This document shows, in pieces, positions 8,690-15,969 of a DNA stretch of 49,486 nt. Numbering within the stretch: position 1 is the stretch's first letter; the number at the start of each line of letters is the position of its first letter. A program made the translations under genes and the position numbers. The stretch covers positions 1 through 49,486 of the forward strand of contig CADACC010000004.1 in assembly GCA_902786275.1 (NCBI GenBank), written 5' to 3'. This DNA comes from an uncultured Erysipelotrichaceae bacterium (GTDB lineage: Bacteria > Bacillota_I > Bacilli_A > RF39 > UBA660). The notes under the pieces were generated by a model, which searched no databases, was not told the origin of the DNA, and was given only the letters and a program-made list of their open reading frames with translations.

Positions 8690-10489
8690 ATGGTTGACAC
8701 AACTTTAGAAAAGAAAAAATTACCATCAGAAGAAAAGGTATGGCAAAAGTATTATCCAGAAGGTGCAAAAAACTTTGATTTTCCAAAAATGAAAACATAT
8801 GATTTAATTTTTGAGGAAAATAGAAATCGAAAAGATACTATTGCAATTGAATACGAAGGTAATGAGATATGTTATGGTGAACTATTTGATAAAATAGAAG
8901 AGAGAACAGAGTTTTTAAATTCAAAAGGTATTAAACCTAATGAAGTTGTTACTGTAACTATGCTTATGTCACCAGAATTTATTTATGATTGGTATGCTTT
9001 AGGTAGATTAAATGCAGTAAGTGATTTAATTGATCCAAGAACAACTAAAAGTGGAATTAAGCATTATCTTGAAGAAGATGAAGCAAGATATATACTAAAT
9101 ACAGATATATTTACACCTAAAGTATTAATGGCAGCACGCAAAAATAAAGATATAGAAATCATGAATTATTCACTTTCTAAATCTGGTGAAAAAATGTCAT
9201 TTGAGCTAGGTGCAATTAGCACAGTAACTGGTGCATTAAGTAAAGCAGTATCAGTATTTGATAAAAGATTTCAAATCATGGATGACGATTTTATAAAAAG
9301 TGATTCTGGAATTATATTGCCAGATTATGTAAGTGATCAACCTTTAACTATTGTTAGAACAGGTGGAACAACTGGTTTACCTAAAGGAGTTCTACTTTCA
9401 CATGATAACTATAATGCAATGGCTATGCAATACATTAAATCTGAAATTGGTTTTGAACCAGATGATAGATTTTTACTTGTAATGCCACCATGGATTAGTT
9501 ATGGATCAGGTATGCTTCATTTAAGTATGGTAAGAGGTATGAAAGTTAAAATTATACCTAAACTTGATTCTAATAAAATGCCACAATATATCATTAAATA
9601 TGAACCTCAGTGGTTTGCAGGAGTTCCTAAACACTATTCAATCATTTCTGATAGTAAATATATTCCAGAAAATGGAGGAACACCTTTCTTAAAAGCCGGT
9701 GCAGTCGGTGGAGATGCAGTTCCTGCACAATTATTTAATAAAGTAAATGAATTTATGTTAAAAAATGGTGCATCACAAGGTATGTATCCTGGATATGCAT
9801 TTACTGAAGTATCATCAGTTTTATGTGTAAGACAAAAAGGAAACTTTAAACCTGGTAGCGTTGGAACACCGCTTCCTGGTGTAACAATTGGAATATTTAA
9901 GTATGATGAAGAAAATGAAATAACTTTGGATGAAGAACTAGAATATAACAAAATTGGTGAAATTTGTGCACAAACTCCAACAGAAATGCTTGGTTACTTT
10001 AAAAATGATGAAGAAACTAAACAAGTAATAAGAACTCATAAAGATGGAAGTGTATGGGTTCACTCCGGAGATCTTGGATACTTAGATGAAGACGGTTTCT
10101 TATTTGTAACTGGTCGTATAAAAGAAATGATTACACGATATGATGGATTTAAAATTTATCCAAATGCAATTGAAAAAATTATTAATACTCATAAAGCTAT
10201 AGATTCTTGTAAAGTTGTTGGTATTAATGATATAATTAATAAAGAGGGGCAAGTACCAAGAGCATATATAGTTTTAAAACCTGAATATGCTGGTAAAGAA
10301 TATCAAGTTTTTAAAGAACTTAAAAATCTATGCGCACTAGTGTTACCAAAATATTATACTGAATATTTATCATTTGATTCACTAGAAAAACTTCCGTTAA
10401 CAGCAATTGGTAAAGTAGATTTTAAAACTCTACAAAAACTTGGAAATTCTCAACAAAAAGGAAAAAGTAGAGTAAGAAAAACTGCTTAG
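8690..10489 (+). CDS. Class I adenylate-forming (acyl-CoA synthetase-like) ligase
   Basis: AMP-binding enzyme that activates a carboxylic acid as an acyl-AMP, usually passing it to CoA or a carrier thiol; the substrate cannot be read from sequence. Motifs: P-loop TGGTTGLPKG (from residue 224), YGAFTE-like GYAFTEVSS, HSGDLGYLDEDGFLFVTGR with the hinge, and catalytic Lys in LTAIGKVDF near the C-terminus. The length of 599 residues fits. RBS AGGGGG precedes the ATG. The next gene, a sensor kinase, begins about 15 nt downstream, so the ligase and the signalling genes form one unit. It could make or modify a signal, or supply activated fatty acids. Confidence 0.87.
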   Translation: MVDTTLEKKKLPSEEKVWQKYYPEGAKNFDFPKMKTYDLIFEENRNRKDTIAIEYEGNEICYGELFDKIEERTEFLNSKGIKPNEVVTVTMLMSPEFIYDWYALGRLNAVSDLIDPRTTKSGIKHYLEEDEARYILNTDIFTPKVLMAARKNKDIEIMNYSLSKSGEKMSFELGAISTVTGALSKAVSVFDKRFQIMDDDFIKSDSGIILPDYVSDQPLTIVRTGGTTGLPKGVLLSHDNYNAMAMQYIKSEIGFEPDDRFLLVMPPWISYGSGMLHLSMVRGMKVKIIPKLDSNKMPQYIIKYEPQWFAGVPKHYSIISDSKYIPENGGTPFLKAGAVGGDAVPAQLFNKVNEFMLKNGASQGMYPGYAFTEVSSVLCVRQKGNFKPGSVGTPLPGVTIGIFKYDEENEITLDEELEYNKIGEICAQTPTEMLGYFKNDEETKQVIRTHKDGSVWVHSGDLGYLDEDGFLFVTGRIKEMITRYDGFKIYPNAIEKIINTHKAIDSCKVVGINDIINKEGQVPRAYIVLKPEYAGKEYQVFKELKNLCALVLPKYYTEYLSFDSLEKLPLTAIGKVDFKTLQKLGNSQQKGKSRVRKTA

Positions 10490-10504
10490 AGAGGTTTGAT
10501 TAGT

Positions 10505-12331
10505 GTGATTATTGGTTATTCAATGTTAGTCATGAGTTTCGTTTATTTAACTGTAATGAGTATTTCATACTACTCAAAAAAGAGAATAAAAAACTCAGAA
10601 AATAAATTATATAATATCCTTATAATAGTTACATTTATGGGGATATTTTTAGAGACTTCTTGTATTTACATGGTACCAATAAGAGATATACACCCAGTAC
10701 TAAATGAATTAGCAAATAGATCTTATCTGCTATACATTTTAGCTTGGGTTTTTTTATTTACAAAATATATATTAATTATTTCAATTGATAATAAAAAGAA
10801 GATATCTATTAAGATAAAAGAGAATATTAAAAAGGTAAATAATTTAATGATATTTGCATTTGTTGCATGTAGTGCAACACTAATATTTTTACCTTTATAT
10901 TATCATTATGATGGTGTATATACTTATTCATATGGACCTGCAACAACTGCATTATTTATTCATATAGCTATAGCTATTGCAATATGGTTACTAAGTTTAT
11001 TTATAAATTTAAAAACTGTTGGTTATAAAAAATATATTCCATTATTTGTCTTCATATTGGGAGTTACACTTAATATGATTATAAGACTTTATAATCCAGG
11101 TGTTTTACTTATTACAGTAACTCAGGTTTTAATTACAGTTGTAATGTACTTTACGATTGAAAACCCTGATGTTCAGATGATAGAACAATTAAATATTGCA
11201 AGAGATAGAGCTGATAGAGCCAATAATGCAAAAACAGAGTTTTTATCAAGTATGTCTCATGAAATTAGAACACCTCTTAACGCAATTGATGGTTTTAGTC
11301 AGTTAATACTTGAAGAGGATAATATTGACACAATCAAAGAAGAAGCTAAAGATATAATGGCAGCATCGCAAAACTTACTTGAAATTGTAAATGGTATTTT
11401 AGATATATCTAAAATAGAAGCTGATAAACTTGAAATCGTAAATGTAGAATATGAACCAACTAAAATATTTGAAGAAGTAGGTAAACTTGCTAAGTCAAGA
11501 ATAGGTGAAAAACCAGTAGAATTCAAAACGCATATTGCAGAAGACTTACCAGATTATTTAAATGGTGATTATACAAGAATAAAACAAATAACCCTAAATT
11601 TACTAACAAATGCTGTTAAGTATACTAAAAATGGTTATGTTGATTTCTCTGTTAGATGTGTTACTCAGGACGATATTTGTAGACTTATCATCATGGTAAA
11701 AGATACTGGTATTGGTATCAAAAAAGAAAATGTTGATAAACTGTTTGAAAAATTTGAAAGATTTGATAAAGAGCAAAACATTACAATTGAGGGAACAGGG
11801 CTTGGCCTTGCAATTACTAAAAAACTTGTTAATTTAATGAATGGTCGTATAATTGCAGATTCAAGATATGGAACAGGTTCTATATTTGCTGTAGTTATAG
11901 ATCAAAGAATTGTTAATAAGAAAAAAGAAGAAAATGTCGAAGTAGTTTCGAATAAATCTATCTTTACAAATGCTAATATATTAATTGTTGATGATAACAA
12001 AATTAACTTAAAAGTCGCATCAAGACTTCTTGAATCTTACAAAGTTAAAACAGAAACAATGGATTCTGGATTTGAATGTATAGAAAAAATAAAATCTGGT
12101 TATAAATATGATTTAATTCTAATGGATGATATGATGCCAAAAATGAGTGGTACAGAAACTTTAAAAGAACTTAAGAAATTTTCTAACTTTAATACTCCAG
12201 TAGTTGCTTTAACTGCAAATGCGATTGCAGGAATGAAAGAAAAATATTTAAGTGAGGGTTTTGATGATTACATCTCAAAACCAATTGACAAAAAAGAACT
12301 TGAAAGAGTGTTAAATAAATATTTAAATTAA
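10505..12331 (+). CDS. Membrane hybrid histidine kinase
   Basis: Sensor kinase with an attached receiver. About seven hydrophobic segments occupy residues 1-215. They are followed by a short coiled linker, the HisKA dimerisation helix with phospho-His in SHEIRTPLN (near residue 251), and an ATPase domain with N box NLLTNAVKYT, G1 DTGIGI and G2 GTGLGLAI. A C-terminal receiver follows (ILIVDDNKINLK; phospho-Asp in LILMDDMMP near 540; KPID Lys). No PAS, HAMP or extracellular domain is seen, so the membrane bundle is the likely sensor. GTG at 10505 is chosen, with AGAGAGG 10 nt upstream; TTG at 10496 would be too close to it. The downstream Hpt-receiver protein is the probable relay partner. Confidence 0.92.
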   Translation: MIIGYSMLVMSFVYLTVMSISYYSKKRIKNSENKLYNILIIVTFMGIFLETSCIYMVPIRDIHPVLNELANRSYLLYILAWVFLFTKYILIISIDNKKKISIKIKENIKKVNNLMIFAFVACSATLIFLPLYYHYDGVYTYSYGPATTALFIHIAIAIAIWLLSLFINLKTVGYKKYIPLFVFILGVTLNMIIRLYNPGVLLITVTQVLITVVMYFTIENPDVQMIEQLNIARDRADRANNAKTEFLSSMSHEIRTPLNAIDGFSQLILEEDNIDTIKEEAKDIMAASQNLLEIVNGILDISKIEADKLEIVNVEYEPTKIFEEVGKLAKSRIGEKPVEFKTHIAEDLPDYLNGDYTRIKQITLNLLTNAVKYTKNGYVDFSVRCVTQDDICRLIIMVKDTGIGIKKENVDKLFEKFERFDKEQNITIEGTGLGLAITKKLVNLMNGRIIADSRYGTGSIFAVVIDQRIVNKKKEENVEVVSNKSIFTNANILIVDDNKINLKVASRLLESYKVKTETMDSGFECIEKIKSGYKYDLILMDDMMPKMSGTETLKELKKFSNFNTPVVALTANAIAGMKEKYLSEGFDDYISKPIDKKELERVLNKYLN

Positions 12332-12387
12332 CAAATCTAAATATTTATATGATATACTCTAATTAAGATAAATAGTAGGTGATTTTA

Positions 12388-13173
12388 GTGAAAGATACTG
12401 AATTTTTGAAAAAAAGAGGTGTAGATCTTGATAGTGCACTAGAACTATTAGGTGATTTATCATTTTATGATGAAACTCTAACTCAATTCTTGGAAGAAAA
12501 TAAAACAAGACTTCCAAATATTGCTAAATATAGAAAAGAAAACAATATGCCTGAATATGCTATTTTAGTACATGCACTAAAAAGTGATGCCAAGTATCTT
12601 GGATTTACAGATTTAGCTGAAATTGCTTATGCACATGAAATGGCTAGCAAAGCTAATGATACTAACACAGTTAATCAAAGATATAACGAACTTGTAAATA
12701 CATATAATAAATATGCGAGAATAGCATTTGAATATTTAGGACAAACATCATCTGGTCAAAATGATGGATCTAGTCAAAATAAGAATGATGAACCAACAAA
12801 TAAAAGAAGTAAAATAATTGTTGCTGATGATTCACTTATAATAAGTGGTATTGTAAAAAAAGCATTTGAAGATAAGTATGATGTATTGATTGCTGTTAAT
12901 GGTATTGAAGCAATTAATCTTATCCAAGGTGCTGTACCAGAAGAAATAGTAGCATTAATATTAGATTTAAACATGCCCAAAGCCGATGGCTTTGCAGTGC
13001 TTGATTATTTAAAAGAAAACGAATTATCTAAAAGAATACCTGTATGTATAATTACTGGTGATGTAGAAAAAGAAAAAATTGATCGAGCATTTACATATAA
13101 AGTAGTTGATGTTATACCAAAACCATTTACTATTGAAAACGTTAGAAATGTAATTGAAAAAATTAAATTTTAA
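12388..13173 (+). CDS. Hpt-receiver phosphorelay protein
   Basis: Two-domain relay protein of 261 residues. The N-terminal part is a histidine phosphotransfer (Hpt) domain with LVHALKSDAKYLG (His about residue 62). After a Gln/Asn/Ser-rich linker comes a receiver domain with VADDS, phospho-Asp in LILDLNMPKADG (about residue 193), ITGD and the conserved Lys in IPKPF. There is no DNA-binding, GGDEF or other output domain. A phosphoryl group from the preceding hybrid kinase would pass through this Hpt; the receiver may be a sink or an output by protein contact. GTG at 12388 follows TAGGTGATTTTA. Confidence 0.9.
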   Translation: MKDTEFLKKRGVDLDSALELLGDLSFYDETLTQFLEENKTRLPNIAKYRKENNMPEYAILVHALKSDAKYLGFTDLAEIAYAHEMASKANDTNTVNQRYNELVNTYNKYARIAFEYLGQTSSGQNDGSSQNKNDEPTNKRSKIIVADDSLIISGIVKKAFEDKYDVLIAVNGIEAINLIQGAVPEEIVALILDLNMPKADGFAVLDYLKENELSKRIPVCIITGDVEKEKIDRAFTYKVVDVIPKPFTIENVRNVIEKIKF

Positions 13174-13199
13174 AATAAACCGAAAGGTTTATTTTTTTT
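13174..13199 (+). terminator. Terminator of the ligase-kinase operon
   Basis: AATAAACC (13174-13181) and GGTTTATT (13186-13193) with a GAAA loop and T-run. Confidence 0.9.
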
Positions 13200-13204
13200 C
13201 GACA
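13198..13204 (-). promoter_or_regulatory. Possible Spo0A box upstream of the D,D-carboxypeptidase gene
   Basis: TTCGACA is the reverse complement of the 0A box core TGTCGAA. It lies 43 nt upstream of the next start codon. It overlaps the T-run of the preceding terminator, so some of its A/T flank match is trivial. Weak evidence alone. Confidence 0.3.
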
Positions 13205-13246
13205 TTATTTGAATAACTTATACATATCTTTAATTAGGTGATAGTG

Positions 13247-14389
13247 TTGAAAAAAATATTAACATGTATAGTAAGTCTATTTTTGCTTTGTAATATAACT
13301 CATGCAGAAGATATAAATTTACATGCTAAATCATCTATATTAGTTGAGGAATCTACTGGTAAAGTAATATATGAAAACAATGCAGATGAACAATTACATC
13401 CCGCATCAATGACAAAAATAATGAGTATGATTTTAATCTTTGAAGCTATTAACGAAGGAAAACTTAGTTTAAGTGATGATGTTGTAGTTTCAAAAGAATC
13501 AGCAAATATGGGCGGTAGCCAAGTATATTTAAATGAAGGGGAAACATATAAAGTAGAGGAATTACTAAAGGCTGTATCAATAGCATCTGCTAATGATGCG
13601 GTTGTTGCATTAGCTGAAAAGGTAAGTGGAACTAAAGAAAAATTTGTTGAAAAAATGAATGAAAAAGCAAGAATATTAAAATTAAAAAATACCAATTTTA
13701 TAAATCCCCATGGTCTTGATGATAATAATCACTATTCATCAGCAAGAGATATGGCATTTATGGCAAAAGAATTATTAAAATATGAAAATGTTTTAAGTTA
13801 TACAAGTAAATATGAAGATTATTTTAAGAAAAAGGATGGTTCATCTATATGGCTTGTAAATACAAATAAACTTGTAAAGTTTTATAATGGAATGGATGGA
13901 CTTAAAACAGGTTATACAGAAAAAGCTGGATATTGTTTAACTTCAACCGCTAAGAAAAATGGTTTAAGATTAATTACAGTTGTTATGGGTGAAGATTCAA
14001 TTGAAAACAGAACCGAAGATACACTTAAACTAATGAATTATGGATTTAATACTATAAAAAAAGAACTAATACTTGATAAAAATAAAGTTGTTGATAAATT
14101 AAAAATGGATTTATCATCAAAAAAATACATTGATGTGTATCTGAAAAATGATATTGTAAAAATATATGATATTAATAGTTCTAAAATAAAATATAATTAT
14201 AAAATAAAATATAAAGATAACATAAGATTCCCATTAAAAAAGGGTAGTATAATAGGAAAAATAAAAGTGAATTTAGATGATGGAACATCACTAAGTGAAG
14301 ATTTAATTATTAAAGAAAATGTTGATAAAATAGGGCTTATGAAATTATTTAGAAAAAATTTAAACATTTTTTCAATGGGTGTAAATTAA
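13247..14389 (+). CDS. D-alanyl-D-alanine carboxypeptidase (S11 family, DacA/DacF-like)
   Basis: Penicillin-binding protein that removes the terminal D-Ala of peptidoglycan pentapeptides outside the membrane. It has a signal peptide (LKKILTCIVSLFLLCNITHA, cleavage before EDIN), then the three serine active-site motifs in order: SMTK (S54), SAN (114-116) and KTG (220-222). The 380 residues include the beta-rich C-terminal domain typical of PBP5. TTG at 13247 is chosen because AGGTG lies 6 nt upstream and the signal peptide starts with LKK; GTG at 13244 is possible. In Bacillus the paralogue dacF sits upstream of spoIIA, while here such an operon lies 6 kb downstream. Confidence 0.93.
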   Translation: MKKILTCIVSLFLLCNITHAEDINLHAKSSILVEESTGKVIYENNADEQLHPASMTKIMSMILIFEAINEGKLSLSDDVVVSKESANMGGSQVYLNEGETYKVEELLKAVSIASANDAVVALAEKVSGTKEKFVEKMNEKARILKLKNTNFINPHGLDDNNHYSSARDMAFMAKELLKYENVLSYTSKYEDYFKKKDGSSIWLVNTNKLVKFYNGMDGLKTGYTEKAGYCLTSTAKKNGLRLITVVMGEDSIENRTEDTLKLMNYGFNTIKKELILDKNKVVDKLKMDLSSKKYIDVYLKNDIVKIYDINSSKIKYNYKIKYKDNIRFPLKKGSIIGKIKVNLDDGTSLSEDLIIKENVDKIGLMKLFRKNLNIFSMGVN

Positions 14390-14419
14390 ACACAACCAAA
14401 TAAAATGGTTGTGTTTTAT
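14388..14419 (+). terminator. Terminator after the S11 carboxypeptidase
   Basis: AAACACAACCA (14388-14398) pairs with TGGTTGTGTTT (14406-14416), followed by TATTG. Strong 11-bp stem, weak U-tract. Confidence 0.75.
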
Positions 14420-14469
14420 TGTTGTTATCAACTATAATAAATATGAATAATAATATAGGAGATATATTT

Positions 14470-15228
14470 ATGAAGATAAAAGTTGGAAAAGCTATAGATT
14501 TATTTTTTATGATAGTTTGTTTATTTTCCTTTATATTTTCACTTGTTCATATAATTAATTGGAAATTAAATAATAGAGCAAACAAGAAAATAAATGAAAT
14601 AACACATGAATATATAACTGTTGGTGGAGAAGATAAATATAAAATTGATTTTGATAAATTAAAAGATATTAATAGTGATGTGATAGGTTATATAAGAGTA
14701 AATGGAACAAATATAGATTATGTTTTAGTTCAGGGAAAAGATAATGAATACTATTTATCTAAAAATTTAGAGAAAAAAGATAATAAATCAGGTTGGATAT
14801 TTTTAGATTACAAAAATAAACTTGATGGAACTGATAAAAATATTATAATTTATGGACATAACACAGTAGATAAAAGTATGTTTGGATCCCTAAAAAATGT
14901 ATTAAAAGAAGAGTGGTTTAATAATAAAAATAATCACGAAATAGTTTTTGTTACTGAGTCAGGTTTAGTTAAATATAAAGTCTTTTCAACATATAAAATA
15001 GATAATGAGGAGTTTTATATAAAAACAGATTTTACATCAGATGAAGAATATAAAAGCTTTATCAAAAAGATTAAAAAAAGATCATATTTTGACTTTGATG
15101 TAGATACTGAAAATGTTAGTCAGATACTTACACTTTCAACATGTTCAAATCAAGGAAAGAAGAGAGTTGTTCTTCACGCTATAAAAGTAGATGAAGAAAT
15201 TGTAGAAGGAGAAAGTACAAATGAGTAA
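14470..15228 (+). CDS. Class B sortase
   Basis: Membrane-anchored transpeptidase that cleaves a sorting motif and links proteins to peptidoglycan. One N-terminal membrane segment (AIDLFFMIVCLFSFIFSLVHI) is followed by the sortase fold. Catalytic residues are visible: His in YGHNT (about 130), Cys in LSTC (about 225) and Arg in KKRVV (about 232). The GWIFLDYKN...YGHN...MFG.L pattern is typical of class B. ATG at 14470 has AGGAG 8 nt upstream; a start at 14419 would have no such site. No obvious NPxTN substrate gene is in the window. It overlaps the next gene by 8 nt. Confidence 0.92.
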   Translation: MKIKVGKAIDLFFMIVCLFSFIFSLVHIINWKLNNRANKKINEITHEYITVGGEDKYKIDFDKLKDINSDVIGYIRVNGTNIDYVLVQGKDNEYYLSKNLEKKDNKSGWIFLDYKNKLDGTDKNIIIYGHNTVDKSMFGSLKNVLKEEWFNNKNNHEIVFVTESGLVKYKVFSTYKIDNEEFYIKTDFTSDEEYKSFIKKIKKRSYFDFDVDTENVSQILTLSTCSNQGKKRVVLHAIKVDEEIVEGESTNE

Positions 15229-15910
15229 AAAAATATTTGAAGAAAAAGATAAATCTATGCTAAAAGGATTAAGTAAATTTATATATGTTATTGCAACCAT
15301 TGGAAAAGTGTGTATATATATTGCAATTCCATTTTTAATATTAACAATGATTATATTGCCCATAATATTTAATAATACTAAAGTAGTTAATAATAATATT
15401 GTATTTACCTATAGAGGTGACACTGTTGAAATGAACGATGTAGGTAATAATAAAATTGAAATAAGACATAATGGAAAAATAATAGACGAAGATGATCATG
15501 AAGATTATAAAGTATTTAAAAAATATCGTAATACTTTAAACAAATATTCAAAAAAGGAATTAATAGGTTACACAGAAGCTGGTTTAATACTTTTAATAAG
15601 TTATTTATATTTAATAATATTAGTTCTTAAACACTTAGCTAAATTATTTAAAAATATTAATGAAGAATCAACTCCATTTACATTAGAAAATGTTGATCAT
15701 ATGACAAAAATGGGTAAGTATATGATTGCTGTTATATTACTTCCTATAATTGCATCAATACTATATTCGGCTTTTGCAGATATAGATATTAATTTTGATT
15801 TTGGTTTTGTTAGTGTTATGGAAATACTATTTGTTCTTGCTATGTCAATGATATTTAAGTACGGATATAGTATTGAAAATAGTAGTAAAAATAAATCAAA
15901 AGACGAATAA
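15221..15910 (+). CDS. DUF2975-like membrane protein
   Basis: Integral membrane protein of 229 residues with about four membrane segments (near 27-50, 126-145, 170-190 and 195-215). The C-terminal half has the pattern of DUF2975/YoaS proteins: an LFKNINEESTPFTLENVDHMTKMG segment before a membrane helix and a final IFKYGYSIE. Between TM1 and TM2 lies a roughly 70-residue polar region. Function of the family is unknown. Its start overlaps the sortase gene (AATGAGTAA), so translation is probably coupled. The usual Xre partner of DUF2975 is absent. Confidence 0.7.
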   Translation: MSKKIFEEKDKSMLKGLSKFIYVIATIGKVCIYIAIPFLILTMIILPIIFNNTKVVNNNIVFTYRGDTVEMNDVGNNKIEIRHNGKIIDEDDHEDYKVFKKYRNTLNKYSKKELIGYTEAGLILLISYLYLIILVLKHLAKLFKNINEESTPFTLENVDHMTKMGKYMIAVILLPIIASILYSAFADIDINFDFGFVSVMEILFVLAMSMIFKYGYSIENSSKNKSKDE

Positions 15911-15933
15911 AACTTTATTTTAATTAATATTTG

Positions 15934-15965
15934 TGATATAGTATACCCCACGTAAGTGGGGTATA
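15934..15965 (+). promoter_or_regulatory. Extended -10 promoter fused to a 10-bp palindrome
   Basis: TGATATAGT (15934-15942) looks like an extended -10. It runs directly into TATACCCCAC (15942-15951) and GTGGGGTATA (15956-15965), a perfect 10-bp inverted repeat with GTAA between. The start codon is 4 nt further on and there is no clear U-run, so the palindrome is either an operator or an RNA hairpin covering the GUGGGG ribosome-binding site. Confidence 0.45.
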
Positions 15966-15969
15966 TTTT

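Noticed and set aside
11935-11941. TGTCGAA (0A-box core) inside the histidine kinase gene
   Set aside because: It lies deep in coding sequence for ENVEVV and is expected by chance.
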